DNA of 38,663 nt from Clostridia bacterium (GCA_017453005.1 JAFTKY010000067.1:1-38663), one strand, 5' to 3'. Counted from the first letter of the stretch, positions 1 through 8,534 are shown. The notes: a model not told the origin generated them from the letters alone. Numbers and translations: made by a program.

Positions 1-83
1 GCGACAAGGGCGTAAGAGTTCACCACGTCGTAGAAGACGGCAAGAAGATCCGCGTTTGCAAGTGCGGACACAAGTTTGATTGA
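1..83 (+). CDS. rplX: 50S ribosomal protein L24, C-terminal fragment
   Basis: Only the last 26 codons are present (frame starts at base 3), ending in TGA at 81-83. The visible tail contains a VCKCGHKFD ending, which resembles the cysteine-containing C-terminus of many Firmicutes L24 proteins. L24 is an assembly-initiator protein of the large subunit that binds the 5' end of 23S rRNA. It sits directly before rplE, as expected in an spc operon. The start and most of the gene lie left of the window. Confidence 0.9.
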   Translation, partial: DKGVRVHHVVEDGKKIRVCKCGHKFD

Positions 84-97
84 GGAGGTAAAGAGTA

Positions 98-637
98 ATG
101 GCAAGACTTAACGATATGTATAAGGCTGAGGTTGCTCCCGCCCTCATGCAGAAATTCGCTTACAGCAGCGTAATGCAGATCCCCAAGTTTGATAAGATCG
201 TTATCAACATCGGTGCGGGTGATGCAAAGGATAACTCCAAGGTTATCGATTCTATCATAAACGACCTTACAATTATTTCCGGTCAGAAGGCAGTTCCCAC
301 GTACGCAAAGAAGTCCGTTGCAAACTTCAAGCTCCGTGAAGGTATGAAGATCGGTGCGAAGGTAACACTTCGTGGCGAGAAGATGTACGAGTTCATGGAC
401 AGACTTTTCAACTTCGCACTTCCCAGAGTTCGTGACTTCAAGGGTATCAACCCCAACGCTTTCGATGGTCGTGGAAACTACTCCCTCGGTCTCAAGGAAC
501 AGCTTATATTCCCTGAAATCGAGTACGATAAGGTTGACAAGATCCGCGGCATGGACATCTGCTTCGTAACAACGGCGCAGACAGACGACGAGGCAAGAGA
601 GCTCCTTAAGCTTATGGGCGCTCCCTTTGCGAAATAA
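98..637 (+). CDS. rplE: 50S ribosomal protein L5
   Basis: This 179-residue protein begins [12 protein letters not shown] and has the length and sequence of bacterial L5, including [11 protein letters not shown] near the N-terminus and [20 protein letters not shown] in the middle. L5 binds 5S rRNA and helps join it to the 50S central protuberance, where it contacts S13. A GGAGG ribosome binding site (84-88) overlaps the end of rplX by little more than the stop codon, so the two are translated from one polycistronic message. The next gene, rpsN, starts 16 bases downstream. Nothing is unusual here. Confidence 0.98.
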   Translation: MARLNDMYKAEVAPALMQKFAYSSVMQIPKFDKIVINIGAGDAKDNSKVIDSIINDLTIISGQKAVPTYAKKSVANFKLREGMKIGAKVTLRGEKMYEFMDRLFNFALPRVRDFKGINPNAFDGRGNYSLGLKEQLIFPEIEYDKVDKIRGMDICFVTTAQTDDEARELLKLMGAPFAK

Positions 638-653
638 TCGGAGGTAAGATAGA

Positions 654-839
654 ATGGCTAAAACAGCAATGATACTCAAGCAGCAGAAGCCCCAGAAGTA
701 CTCCACACGTGAGTACAACAGATGTAAGATCTGTGGCCGTCCCCACGCATACATGCGTAAGTACGGTATCTGCCGTATCTGCTTCAGAAATCTCGCGTAT
801 AAGGGTGAGATTCCCGGCGTTAAGAAATCGTCTTGGTGA
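654..839 (+). CDS. rpsN: 30S ribosomal protein S14, zinc-binding (type Z)
   Basis: A 61-residue S14 of the short zinc-binding class. Two CxxC pairs are visible (CKIC and CRIC, 12 residues apart) that coordinate one zinc ion. It ends in the family-typical KKSSW followed by TGA. S14 belongs to the head of the 30S subunit. The stop codon (837-839) lies inside the left terminal repeat of a 106-bp fold-back element starting at 833, so the element begins at or within the end of this gene without changing its conserved C-terminus. The usual short spacer to rpsH is replaced by about 400 bp. Confidence 0.97.
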   Translation: MAKTAMILKQQKPQKYSTREYNRCKICGRPHAYMRKYGICRICFRNLAYKGEIPGVKKSSW

Positions 840-938
840 TAATTTTGGGCTATAATCGCCGTTTCCGCCACTTAGCTTACGCCTCGTAAGCTTGGCGTGA
901 CGGAGAACGACGATTCTATCTCCAAAATTCTCTACCAA
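833..938 (+). repeat. 106-bp fold-back repeat, copy 1
   Basis: The ends are imperfect inverted repeats: TTGGTGATAATTTTGG on the left and CCAAAATTCTCTACCAA on the right. Inside are nested complementary arms (ATCG/CGAT, CCGT/ACGG, CGCCA/TGGCG) around a perfect 8-bp hairpin AGCTTACG-CCT-CGTAAGCT at 874-892. The whole unit can fold into one long stem. It matches copy 2 at 102 of 106 positions, with the four differences clustered at positions 15, 18, 23 and 24. No credible gene lies in it; the minus-strand reading frame across both copies is a by-product of the repetition. It resembles a MITE or BIME-like palindromic element. Confidence 0.85.
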
Positions 939-943
939 GCAAG

Positions 944-1049
944 TTGGTGATAATTTTTGGTTATATCCGCCGTTTCCGCCACTTAGCTTACGCCTCGTAA
1001 GCTTGGCGTGACGGAGAACGACGATTCTATCTCCAAAATTCTCTACCAA
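944..1049 (+). repeat. 106-bp fold-back repeat, copy 2 (tandem)
   Basis: The second direct copy of the unit at 833-938, separated from it by five bases. The last 82 bases are identical to copy 1. It has the same terminal inverted repeats and central 8-bp hairpin. Two near-identical copies in the same orientation suggest a tandem duplication or a second insertion, recent enough for little divergence. It lies within the transcribed spc operon, so both copies must be present in the ribosomal mRNA. Confidence 0.85.
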
Positions 1050-1244
1050 TACAGAGAACGCCAATGAGATGTTAAATCTCAAAACAATGTGAAAACACTC
1101 TGAAAAGAGTTTTCAAAATCCTAACTATCGGAAGGAAGTTAAACTTGCGGTGTTGATTCCGGGTTGGACTTAACCGCCGATACGCCGCCACGCAGGGCGT
1201 GGCAGCAAGAAAAAAACATAACTTGCATCAGGAGGAAAATTAAA
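1050..1244 (+). other. structured intergenic region before rpsH
   Basis: This is non-coding DNA between the second fold-back repeat and rpsH. Three small hairpins are visible: GAGAT-GTTAA-ATCTC (1066-1080), an A/T-rich hairpin at 1091-1114 with CTCT-GAAA-AGAG at its top, and a perfect 7-bp GCCACGC-AGG-GCGTGGC at 1187-1203. None has a proper T-run, so none looks like a full terminator. An rpsH ribosome binding site GGAGG is at 1231-1235. No small gene is supported here. Confidence 0.55.
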
Positions 1245-1640
1245 ATGCAGATGTCAGACGTAATTGCAGATATGCTCACAAGAATTCGTAACGCTAGCAA
1301 CGCTAAGCACGCGACTGTGGACATTCCTGCATCCAACATGAAAGAATCCATAGCTAAGATCCTTGTTGAAGAGGGTTACGTAAAGAGCTATGAGATCATT
1401 GAAGATGAAAAGCAGGGTACGATCAGAGTTACCCTCAAGTACATCGGCAAGCAGAAGGTAATCAGAGGACTCAAGAGAGTTTCCAAGCCCGGTCTTCGTA
1501 TCTACGCAGGCTACGAGGATATGCCTAAGGTAATGAACGGTCTCGGAATCGCTATCGTGTCCACATCTAAGGGAATCATGACGGATAAGAAGGCTCGCGC
1601 TCTTAAGGTTGGCGGCGAAGTCCTCGCATTCGTATGGTAA
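1245..1640 (+). CDS. rpsH: 30S ribosomal protein S8
   Basis: A 131-residue S8 starting [17 protein letters not shown], with the conserved C-terminal STSKGIMT segment that forms the 16S rRNA-binding region. S8 organises the central domain of 16S rRNA and in other bacteria represses spc operon translation. An upstream in-frame ATG would add 27 residues, but the start at 1245 has a GGAGG nine bases upstream and matches the family N-terminus. The gene follows an unusually long non-coding interval with two fold-back repeats, which could affect its co-expression with rpsN. Confidence 0.97.
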   Translation: MQMSDVIADMLTRIRNASNAKHATVDIPASNMKESIAKILVEEGYVKSYEIIEDEKQGTIRVTLKYIGKQKVIRGLKRVSKPGLRIYAGYEDMPKVMNGLGIAIVSTSKGIMTDKKARALKVGGEVLAFVW

Positions 1641-1661
1641 TTTAACGGGAGGTACTAACTA

Positions 1662-2282
1662 ATGTCAAGAATTGGTAGAATGCCTGTCGAAATACCCGCA
1701 GGTGTAACAGCAACTATTAACGGTAACGTTGTAACTGTTAAGGGCCCCAAGGGCACACTTACAGAGACCTTCAGCGAGAGAATGACAATCGCTCTCGAGG
1801 GCAATCAGATTATCGTATCTCGTCCCACGGACGAAAAGGAAGACAGAAGCGTACACGGCTTGACCCGTGCTCTTATCCAGAACATGGTAACGGGCGTATC
1901 CACTGGCTTCAGAAAGATCCTTATAATCAACGGCGTTGGTTACAAGGCAGTTAAGAAGGGCAAGGAGCTTCACCTTTACATGGGTCACTCCCTTATGCCT
2001 AAGACGGGTCTTCCCCAGGCTAAGTACATTCTCAGCGATACGGACGAGGTAACGATCTCCGTTCCCGATGAGGCTGGAATCAAGGCTCAGGGTATTGACC
2101 AGATGGTAACAGAAAAGATCAACGGCGGTCTCGTAATCGTTGTTGAAGGTGCTAATAAGCAGGCGGTTGGTCAGATGGCAGCAGTCATCAGAGGCAAGCG
2201 TCCTCCCGAGCCCTACCACGGCAAGGGAATCCGTTACGTTGACGAAAAGGTTCGTCGTAAGGCCGGAAAGACCGGTAAATAA
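1662..2282 (+). CDS. rplF: 50S ribosomal protein L6 with an internal insertion
   Basis: L6 starts MSRIGRMPVEIPAGV and ends with the conserved RPPEPYHGKGIRY and VRRKAGKTGK. It binds 23S rRNA helix 97 near the GTPase-associated centre. At 206 residues it is roughly 25 longer than the usual 178-184. The extra length lies in the second domain, between about residues 110 and 160: where family members have a short GYSHPV-type turn, this protein has a longer stretch containing SLMPKTGLPQ and IDQMVTEKINGG. The reading frame is intact, so this is an insertion rather than a frameshift. Confidence 0.96.
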   Translation: MSRIGRMPVEIPAGVTATINGNVVTVKGPKGTLTETFSERMTIALEGNQIIVSRPTDEKEDRSVHGLTRALIQNMVTGVSTGFRKILIINGVGYKAVKKGKELHLYMGHSLMPKTGLPQAKYILSDTDEVTISVPDEAGIKAQGIDQMVTEKINGGLVIVVEGANKQAVGQMAAVIRGKRPPEPYHGKGIRYVDEKVRRKAGKTGK

Positions 2283-2301
2283 TTGAAAGGAGTGGAGTAA
2301 C

Positions 2302-2661
2302 ATGGTATCAAGAAAAGACAGTAACAAGGCTCGTCTTAAGAGACATAAGAGAGTCAGAGCAAAGATCTCGGGCACCGCAGCTCGTCCCCGTCTTTGCGTA
2401 TATCGTTCTAACGCTAACATCGCAGCTCAGATCATCGACGATGTAGCAGGTAAGACATTGGTTTCCGCTTCGACTTACGGTCAGTCCTTTGAGGGCAACG
2501 GCGGAAACAAGGAAGCAGCTCGCATAGTCGGCAAGACACTTGCTGAGAAGGCAGTTGCTATGGGTATTACAGAGGTCGTATTCGACAGAGGCGGCTATCT
2601 TTATCACGGACGTGTATCGGAATTGGCTGAAGGCGCTCGCGAGGGCGGTCTGAAGTTCTGA
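2302..2661 (+). CDS. rplR: 50S ribosomal protein L18
   Basis: This 119-residue protein begins [19 protein letters not shown] and contains [20 protein letters not shown] and [12 protein letters not shown], all typical of L18. L18 binds 5S rRNA together with L5 and places it in the central protuberance. A ribosome binding site AAAGGAG lies just upstream, and the gene sits 19 bases after rplF. Its C-terminus ends GLKF, as usual. A 71-base gap with no visible signal beyond the next ribosome binding site separates it from rpsE. Confidence 0.98.
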   Translation: MVSRKDSNKARLKRHKRVRAKISGTAARPRLCVYRSNANIAAQIIDDVAGKTLVSASTYGQSFEGNGGNKEAARIVGKTLAEKAVAMGITEVVFDRGGYLYHGRVSELAEGAREGGLKF

Positions 2662-2732
2662 TCCTTTTGGATTAGTAACCGGTTTGTACACTGTTCAAAC
2701 AATTATTTGAACAATTCAGGAGGAAACCAGAA

Positions 2733-3236
2733 ATGGCACAGAAAATCAATCCGGCAGAGCTCGAGCTCACAGAGAAGCTCGTCTCGCTGAACCGTGTTTC
2801 CAAGACAGTTAAGGGCGGACGTATCGCACGTTTCGCAGCTCTCATGGTAGTCGGCGACGGCGCAGGCCATGTAGGCGTAGGTCTCGGAAAGGCAGCTGAG
2901 GTTCCCGAAGCAATTCGCAAGGGTATCGAGGATGCAAAGAAGAATATGATCACAGTTTCCCTTAAGGGAACAACAATCCCCCACGAGGTTATCGGTGAGT
3001 TTGGCGCAGGTAAGGTACTCTTAAAGCCCGCAGCACTCGGTACCGGTATCATCGCAGGTGGTAAGGTAAGAGCAGTACTTGAGGCTGCAGGTATCTCCAA
3101 CATCAGAGCAAAGTGCCTCCGCTCCAACAATCCTACAAACGTTGTTAAGGCAACCATGGAAGGACTTAAGGAGCTCCGCACAGCTGAAGAGGTTGCAAAG
3201 ATACGTGAGATCAGCGTAGAGCAGGTTAAAGGTTAA
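2733..3236 (+). CDS. rpsE: 30S ribosomal protein S5
   Basis: A 167-residue S5 with the N-terminal double-stranded RNA-binding fold ([18 protein letters not shown]) and the C-terminal domain ([19 protein letters not shown]). S5 lies near the mRNA entry and decoding region and affects translational accuracy. AGGAGG sits upstream of the ATG, and rpmD begins 14 bases after the stop. The order rplR-rpsE-rpmD-rplO is canonical for spc operons. Confidence 0.98.
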   Translation: MAQKINPAELELTEKLVSLNRVSKTVKGGRIARFAALMVVGDGAGHVGVGLGKAAEVPEAIRKGIEDAKKNMITVSLKGTTIPHEVIGEFGAGKVLLKPAALGTGIIAGGKVRAVLEAAGISNIRAKCLRSNNPTNVVKATMEGLKELRTAEEVAKIREISVEQVKG

Positions 3237-3250
3237 GGAGGAGCAGAAGG

Positions 3251-3430
3251 ATGAAAAAGGTAACACTTATAAAGAGCCTTATCTGCGCAAAGCCTAACCA
3301 GAAGGCAACAGCTAAGTCCCTTGGTCTTAACAAGATCGGTGACAGTATTGTTCACGCAGATGACGCAGTTCTTGCAGGCAAGATCAAAGTAATCTCTCAC
3401 CTCGTAGCAGTTGAGACTGTAGAAGCTTAA
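3251..3430 (+). CDS. rpmD: 50S ribosomal protein L30
   Basis: A short gene of 59 codons plus stop, starting MKKVTLIKSLICAKPNQ and containing ATAKSLGLNKIGD, the typical L30 core. The start ATG at 3251 is preceded by GGAGGAGCAGAAGG, which spans the end of rpsE. L30 is a small single-domain protein of the large subunit. Its position between rpsE and rplO confirms the identity. Confidence 0.96.
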   Translation: MKKVTLIKSLICAKPNQKATAKSLGLNKIGDSIVHADDAVLAGKIKVISHLVAVETVEA

Positions 3431-3446
3431 TAGGAGGTAATTGAGA

Positions 3447-3887
3447 ATGAAACTTAACGAACTTCGCCCCGCAGAAGGCTCCGCAAAGGCACCCTACAGA
3501 AAGGGTAGAGGAGCAGGCTCAGGTAACGGCAAAACAGCAGGTAAGGGCCACAAGGGTCAGAACGCGCGCTCCGGCGGCGGTGTAAGACCCGGCTTTGAGG
3601 GAGGTCAGCTTCCTCTTTACAGAAAGCTTCCCAAGAGAGGCTTCAAGAATCATTTCGCAACAAACTATGCGATAGTTAACGTGTCCGATCTCAACAAGTT
3701 TGAGGACGGTGCAGTAGTTGACATCAATACTCTTCTTGCAGAAAGAATCATCCGTAAGCCCATGGACGGTCTTAAGGTCCTCGGCAACGGAGAGCTCACC
3801 AAGAAAATAACTGTTAAAGCAACCGTCTTTTCGGCAACAGCTAAGGAAAAGATTACAGCAGCAGGTGGACAGGCAGAGGAGGTATAA
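3447..3887 (+). CDS. rplO: 50S ribosomal protein L15
   Basis: A 146-residue L15 beginning [12 protein letters not shown], followed by the glycine- and basic-rich extension ([19 protein letters not shown]) that penetrates 23S rRNA. A TTG two codons upstream is possible, but the ATG at 3447 matches the family N-terminus and has GGAGG at a normal distance. L15 takes part in late 50S assembly. It ends two bases before secY, so coupling to translocase expression is likely. Confidence 0.97.
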   Translation: MKLNELRPAEGSAKAPYRKGRGAGSGNGKTAGKGHKGQNARSGGGVRPGFEGGQLPLYRKLPKRGFKNHFATNYAIVNVSDLNKFEDGAVVDINTLLAERIIRKPMDGLKVLGNGELTKKITVKATVFSATAKEKITAAGGQAEEV

Positions 3888-3889
3888 GG

Positions 3890-5212
3890 ATGTTTAAGAC
3901 GTTCAAAAACGCTTGGTCAACTCCCGAGCTCAAAACGAAACTCCTCTTTACTCTTCTCATTGTTATGATCTACCGTCTCGGTTGCTCTGTAATGGTTCCC
4001 TGGATAAGCTCTGACGCAGTTGAATACTTCAACTCGCTCAACGCAGGCTCTATCTTCGGATTCATGAACCTTCTTTCGGGTGGTGCGTTCGCACAGGCAA
4101 CGTTGTTTGCACTCGGCGTATCTCCTTACATTACGTCTTCTATCGTAATGCAGCTTCTCACCATCGTTATTCCTAAGCTTGAGCAGTGGTCTAAGGAAGG
4201 CGAGGAGGGCAGAAAGAAGATCTCCGCTATCACGAGAATCGTTACTATCGTTCTTGCGATAATAACATCTATCGGTTACTCGCTCTACGTTATCAACGCA
4301 GGCATGACTACCATTGATACGTCCAAGAACTATGCGTTCCAGGTTATCGTAATGGTTGCTTGCTACTGTGCAGGTGCGTCCATTGTTATGTGGATGGCTG
4401 AGAGAGTTAACGATTACGGTATCGGAAACGGTATTTCCATTATACTTTTCGCAGGTATTATTTCCAGCCTCCCCGGTGGAGTGATTGGATTTATCGGAAA
4501 GATCTATGACGGCAAGACCTTCAATCCTTGGTGGATCCTCTGGTGTGTCGTTATAGCGGCTATCTTACTCCTTGCGGTTTACTTCATTGTTTGGTTTACC
4601 AATTCTGAGCGCCGCATTCCCGTACAGTATGCCAAGAGAGTTGTAGGACGTAAGATGTACGGTGGACAGTCCTCCAACCTTCCCCTTAAGCTGAATATGT
4701 CCGGCGTTATGCCCGTAATCTTTGCTAACGCAATCGTTACGATCCCTGCGACAATCGCAAGCTTCGCTAACATGAAGGGAACAAATAAGTTCTGGAACAC
4801 GGTAGTCAGCATATTCGCAAACACAAAGCCCCTTTATATAGTCCTCTTTACGATACTTCTCGTAGCATTCGCTTACTTCTATATTATGATCTCCTTCAAT
4901 CCTATTGAGGTTGCTAATAATATCAAGAACAACGGCGGCGCGATACCCGGTATCCGTCCCGGTAAGCCCACTAAGGACTATATCCAGAAGACTTTGAACC
5001 GTATAACCTTTATAGGCGCAATATTCCTTTGCATTATCTCCGCGCTTCCCATGATAGTAAACGCTATCTGCGTAGCATTCGGACACAGCGAATTCCAGTC
5101 TCTTGCTCTTTCGGGTACATCCGTGCTCATCGTAGTCGGCGTTATCCTTGAGACAGAGCGCGAGCTTGAATCTCAGCTCACATTGCGTAACTATAAGGGA
5201 TTCCTTGATTGA
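3890..5212 (+). CDS. secY: protein translocase subunit SecY
   Basis: A 440-residue integral membrane protein with about ten transmembrane helices, the central channel of the Sec translocon. Recognisable elements are the N-terminal MFKTFKNAWSTPELKTKLLFT, the plug-region segment GGAFAQATLFALGVSPYITSSI, and the cytoplasmic loop RRIPVQYAKRVVGRKMYGGQ. The C-terminus is LRNYKGFLD. It exports unfolded proteins with SecE, SecG and SecA. The start lies two bases after rplO and the ribosome binding site is in the end of that gene. adk follows after 30 bases. Confidence 0.98.
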   Translation: MFKTFKNAWSTPELKTKLLFTLLIVMIYRLGCSVMVPWISSDAVEYFNSLNAGSIFGFMNLLSGGAFAQATLFALGVSPYITSSIVMQLLTIVIPKLEQWSKEGEEGRKKISAITRIVTIVLAIITSIGYSLYVINAGMTTIDTSKNYAFQVIVMVACYCAGASIVMWMAERVNDYGIGNGISIILFAGIISSLPGGVIGFIGKIYDGKTFNPWWILWCVVIAAILLLAVYFIVWFTNSERRIPVQYAKRVVGRKMYGGQSSNLPLKLNMSGVMPVIFANAIVTIPATIASFANMKGTNKFWNTVVSIFANTKPLYIVLFTILLVAFAYFYIMISFNPIEVANNIKNNGGAIPGIRPGKPTKDYIQKTLNRITFIGAIFLCIISALPMIVNAICVAFGHSEFQSLALSGTSVLIVVGVILETERELESQLTLRNYKGFLD

Positions 5213-5242
5213 TACTCACCTTAAATTTTATCGGAGGACAAT

Positions 5243-5881
5243 ATGAAACTGATATTGTTGGGTGCGCCCGGTGCGGGCAAAGGCACGCAGTCGGCAAGAA
5301 TTTCTGAGAAGTATAACATTCCTGCAATCGCAACGGGAGACATTCTCCGCGGAGCGATAAAGGAAGGCACAGAGCTTGGTCTCTCTGCTAAGAGCTATAT
5401 GGATGCAGGAAAGCTTGTTCCCGATGACGTTGTCGTAGGTATCATAAGAGATTATCTTTCCACAGACGCTTGCAAGAATGGATTCATTCTTGACGGCTTC
5501 CCCCGTTCGATTCCTCAGGCAGAGGCTCTTGACGCTATGGGCGTCAATATCGACGTCGTACTCAGTATCGAGGTTCCCGATGACAAGATCATCGCTCGTA
5601 TGAGTGGCAGACGTGTTTGCCGCTGCGGAGCTTCCTACCACGTAGACTACATTCCTCCCAAGGTAGAGAATGTATGCGACAAGTGCGGCGAGGCTCTTTA
5701 CGTAAGAGAGGACGACAAGGCGGAGACCGTAGCAAACAGACTTAAAACCTTCCACACTCAGACCGAGCCGCTTAAGGAATTTTACGCGGCTAAGGGAATC
5801 CTTGCAACAGTTGAGGGACAGGAGGAGGTCGCTGATACGACAGCCCTCGTCTTTGAGACGCTTGCAAAGGTTGAGAGATAA
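5243..5881 (+). CDS. adk: adenylate kinase
   Basis: This 212-residue enzyme interconverts ATP plus AMP with two ADP. The P-loop GAPGAGKGT is at residues 7-15, the AMP-binding DGFPRS at about 84-89, and the long LID domain of Gram-positive enzymes is present. The LID carries four cysteines in a zinc-ribbon arrangement (C126, C128, C145, C148). The first pair is CxC, not the usual CxxC; the codons TGC CGC TGC show this directly. The gene has GGAGG upstream and sits between secY and map, the classical Firmicutes order. Confidence 0.97.
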   Translation: MKLILLGAPGAGKGTQSARISEKYNIPAIATGDILRGAIKEGTELGLSAKSYMDAGKLVPDDVVVGIIRDYLSTDACKNGFILDGFPRSIPQAEALDAMGVNIDVVLSIEVPDDKIIARMSGRRVCRCGASYHVDYIPPKVENVCDKCGEALYVREDDKAETVANRLKTFHTQTEPLKEFYAAKGILATVEGQEEVADTTALVFETLAKVER

Positions 5882-5895
5882 ACTGAGGTTTACGG

Positions 5896-6657
5896 ATGAT
5901 ACAGCTTAAAAATTCTGCACAGCTCAAAGAAATGCGAGAAGCAGGAAGAATCACGGGCGAGGCATTGCTCGTCGCCCGTGATAGCATCCGTGAGGGCATG
6001 AGCACGTACGAGCTTGACACGATAATACGCAAGTATATCGAGGCGCAGGGTGCCAAGCCTTCCTTCCTCGGATACGGCGGATTTCCCGGAAGCGCTTGTA
6101 TCAGCATAAACGACGAGGTCATTCACGGCATTCCCTCCAAGAAGGTATTCTTCAAGGACGGAGACATAGTCAAGATCGACGTCGGTGCGTTCAAATCCGG
6201 CTTCCACGGTGACGCCGCAAGAACAGTTGCCGTAGGACACGCAAGTGACGAGGCAAAAAAGCTTATCGAGGTAACGAGAAATAGCTTTTTCTGTGGAGTT
6301 GAGCAGTTCCGCGCAGGCAACAGACTCGGAGACATAGGCCACGCAATAGATTCACTGGTCGTGGCAAACGGTTTTTCCACCGTCAAGAGATATATCGGTC
6401 ACGGTATAGGACGCGAGCTTCACGAATCTCCCGACGTTCCGAACTACGGAACACCCGGCAGAGGAGCGAGACTTTGCGCAGGCATGGTGCTGGCTATCGA
6501 GCCGATGGTAAATATCGGCGGCGAGGCGGTACGCGAGATGTCGGACGGCTGGACGGTAAAGACTGCAGACGGCTCTCTCTCGGCGCATTACGAGAACACG
6601 GTTGCTCTGACGAGCGACGGAATAGAGATAATGACGCTTATCGAATCGGAATTTTGA
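5896..6657 (+). CDS. map: methionine aminopeptidase, type I
   Basis: A 253-residue metalloprotease that removes the initiator methionine from nascent proteins. The conserved metal- and substrate-binding segments are visible in order: the first histidine in DEVIHGIPS, IDVGAF and HGDAARTVAVG with the two aspartates, GHGIGRELHE with the metal histidine, and AIEPMVNIG and HYENTVALT with the glutamates. It starts 14 bases after adk. The gene products of adk, map and infA surround the translation apparatus in the usual spc/alpha arrangement. Confidence 0.97.
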   Translation: MIQLKNSAQLKEMREAGRITGEALLVARDSIREGMSTYELDTIIRKYIEAQGAKPSFLGYGGFPGSACISINDEVIHGIPSKKVFFKDGDIVKIDVGAFKSGFHGDAARTVAVGHASDEAKKLIEVTRNSFFCGVEQFRAGNRLGDIGHAIDSLVVANGFSTVKRYIGHGIGRELHESPDVPNYGTPGRGARLCAGMVLAIEPMVNIGGEAVREMSDGWTVKTADGSLSAHYENTVALTSDGIEIMTLIESEF

Positions 6658-6677
6658 GTAATTGAAAGGAATAAGTT

Positions 6678-6896
6678 ATGTCGAAGGATGATGTAATTGA
6701 ATTTGAAGGCGAGGTTGTTGAGGTTCTTCCCAACGCCGTCTTCAAGGTTAAGCTTCCCAACGGGCACATTGTTACTGCCCATCTCTCGGGAAAGCTCAGA
6801 ATGAACTATATTAGAATTTTGCAGGGTGACCACGTAACCGTTGAGGTTTCGGTATACGACCTTACAAAGGGCCGTATCACATGGCGCTCCAAATAA
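6678..6896 (+). CDS. infA: translation initiation factor IF-1
   Basis: A 72-residue single S1-like OB-fold protein with the typical core [19 protein letters not shown] and [14 protein letters not shown] and the ending [11 protein letters not shown]-1 binds the ribosomal A site during initiation. AAAGGAA is a weak but adequate ribosome binding site upstream. It is followed by rpmJ, as in most Firmicutes. Confidence 0.98.
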   Translation: MSKDDVIEFEGEVVEVLPNAVFKVKLPNGHIVTAHLSGKLRMNYIRILQGDHVTVEVSVYDLTKGRITWRSK

Positions 6897-6938
6897 GATT
6901 TTACTAAAAATACTCTAAAGAAAGGTAGGTTTACAGAG

Positions 6939-7052
6939 ATGAAAGTTAAACCGTCCGTTAAGAAGATCTGCGAGAAATGCAAGATCATAAAGAGAAAAGG
7001 TAAAGTCATGGTAATCTGCGAGAACCCCAAGCATAAGCAGAAGCAGGGTTAA
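6939..7052 (+). CDS. rpmJ: 50S ribosomal protein L36, zinc-binding
   Basis: A 37-codon gene starting [14 protein letters not shown] and ending [10 protein letters not shown]. It has the zinc ligands of the C+ class: CEKC, then CENPKH. L36 stabilises a 23S rRNA region at the base of the central protuberance. The ATG at 6939 is preceded by AAAGGTAGG. Its place between infA and rpsM is standard. Confidence 0.97.
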   Translation: MKVKPSVKKICEKCKIIKRKGKVMVICENPKHKQKQG

Positions 7053-7106
7053 TCGCATACCGACGACTAACCAAATCAACTCATTTTAACAGAGAGGTAA
7101 AACAGA

Positions 7107-7475
7107 ATGGCACGTATAGCAGGTGTTGATATTCCTAATAACAAGCGCGTTGAGATCGCCCTTACCTACATTTACGGTATCGGCCGCAAGAGCGCAAACG
7201 ATATCCTTGCTGCTACAGGTATCAATCCCGATACCAGAGCAAAGGATCTTACAGAGGAAGAAATTGCAAAACTCCGTGACGTTATCGAAAACTCTTACAC
7301 CGTTGAAGGTGACCTTCGCAGAGAGGTTTCCCTTAACATCAAGAGATTGGTAGAGGTTAACTGCTACCGCGGTATCAGACACAGAAAAGGTCTTCCCGTA
7401 AGAGGACAGAGAACAAAGACAAACGCGAGAACCAGAAAGGGTCCCGCAAAGACAATCGCTAACAAGAAGAAGTAA
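7107..7475 (+). CDS. rpsM: 30S ribosomal protein S13
   Basis: A 122-residue S13 with [19 protein letters not shown], the helix-hairpin-helix region [13 protein letters not shown], and the basic C-terminal [15 protein letters not shown] that contacts tRNA in the P site. S13 forms intersubunit bridges with L5 and helix 38 of 23S rRNA. GAGAGG precedes the start. It opens the alpha-operon part of the cluster (rpsM-rpsK-rpsD-rpoA-rplQ). Confidence 0.98.
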   Translation: MARIAGVDIPNNKRVEIALTYIYGIGRKSANDILAATGINPDTRAKDLTEEEIAKLRDVIENSYTVEGDLRREVSLNIKRLVEVNCYRGIRHRKGLPVRGQRTKTNARTRKGPAKTIANKKK

Positions 7476-7490
7476 AGGAGTGGCATAAAG

Positions 7491-7886
7491 ATGGCAAAAG
7501 CAGTTAAAAAAGTTGTCAAGAGACGCCGCGAAAGAAAGAATATTGAAAAGGGTGTAGTTCACATTCAGGCCACTTTCAATAACACTATCGTAACGATCAC
7601 AGACGTTAACGGCAACGCAATTTCCTGGGCTTCCGCAGGTGAGCTCGGCTTCAAGGGCTCCAGAAAGTCCACACCCTTTGCAGCACAGTCCGCTTCCGAG
7701 ACTGCAGCACGCGCAGCAGTTGAGCACGGCCTCAAGAGTGTTGAGGTATATGTAAAGGGACCCGGCTCGGGACGTGAATCCGCAATCCGCGCACTTGAGA
7801 CAGTAGGTCTTCAGATAACGCTCATCAAGGACGTTACTCCTATTCCTCATAACGGTTGCAGACCCCCCAAGCGCAGACGCGTATAA
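7491..7886 (+). CDS. rpsK: 30S ribosomal protein S11
   Basis: A 131-residue S11 with [27 protein letters not shown] and the C-terminal [15 protein letters not shown], where an asparagine-glycine pair in the conserved PHNGC motif is often converted to isoaspartate. S11 lies on the 30S platform near the mRNA exit. It begins 15 bases after rpsM with an AAGGAG site, and rpsD follows 21 bases later. Confidence 0.98.
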   Translation: MAKAVKKVVKRRRERKNIEKGVVHIQATFNNTIVTITDVNGNAISWASAGELGFKGSRKSTPFAAQSASETAARAAVEHGLKSVEVYVKGPGSGRESAIRALETVGLQITLIKDVTPIPHNGCRPPKRRRV

Positions 7887-7907
7887 TCTATAAGGAGGAA
7901 CTGAAAA

Positions 7908-8534
7908 ATGGCAAGATATACAGGACCCTCATGCAAGCTTTGCCGTAGAGAAGGTAAGAAGCTTTACCTCAAGGGCGAAAGATGCACAAGTGGTAAGTGC
8001 GCACTCGACCGCAGAAGCACAGCTCCCGGTCAGCACGGCGCAGCAAAGAAGAAGATGGGTGAATACGGAATCCAGCTTCGTGAAAAGCAGACAACAAGAA
8101 GATACTACGGTGTTCTTGAGAAGCAGTTCAAGAACTACTACGAAGAGGCAGCTCGTAAAGAGGGCATGACAGGTGAGAACCTCCTTATTCTCCTTGAGAG
8201 ACGTCTCGACAACACAGTTTACAGAATGGGCCTTGCTGAGTCTCACAAGGAAGCTCGTCAGCTCGTTCTTCACGCACACTTCACACTCAACGGTAAGAAG
8301 GTTAACATTCCTTCCATTCTCGTTAAGCCCGGCGACGTTATCTCCGTTAAGGAAGCAAGCCGTTCTTCCGAGAAGTTCAAGGCTCTTGCTGAGTCCCTTG
8401 AGTCCAAGACAGCTCCCAAGTGGCTCGATGTAAACAAGGCAGATCTCTCTGCTAAGGTTGTTGCATTCCCCGCAAGAGAGGACATCGACTTCGAATTCAA
8501 CGAGCAGCTTATCGTCGAGCTTTATTCCAAGTAA
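7908..8534 (+). CDS. rpsD: 30S ribosomal protein S4, zinc-binding form
   Basis: A 208-residue S4. The N-terminus has four cysteines (C9, C12, C26, C31) that match the zinc-binding C+ form; the middle and C-terminal region holds the S4 RNA-binding domain ([35 protein letters not shown]). S4 is a primary 16S binder and the translational repressor of alpha operons in several bacteria. AAGGAGG is upstream of the start. Unlike many Bacillus-type genomes, it lies inside the alpha operon rather than at a separate locus. Confidence 0.97.
   Translation: MARYTGPSCKLCRREGKKLYLKGERCTSGKCALDRRSTAPGQHGAAKKKMGEYGIQLREKQTTRRYYGVLEKQFKNYYEEAARKEGMTGENLLILLERRLDNTVYRMGLAESHKEARQLVLHAHFTLNGKKVNIPSILVKPGDVISVKEASRSSEKFKALAESLESKTAPKWLDVNKADLSAKVVAFPAREDIDFEFNEQLIVELYSK

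Noticed and set aside
20..871. A 283-codon minus-strand frame across rplE and rpsN
   Set aside because: It is antisense to two clear ribosomal protein genes, lacks start signals and is a shadow of their codon use.
612..1082. A minus-strand reading frame of 156 codons with an internal protein repeat
   Set aside because: The repetition comes from the two tandem fold-back elements. It overlaps rpsN, has no ribosome binding site and no protein-like composition.
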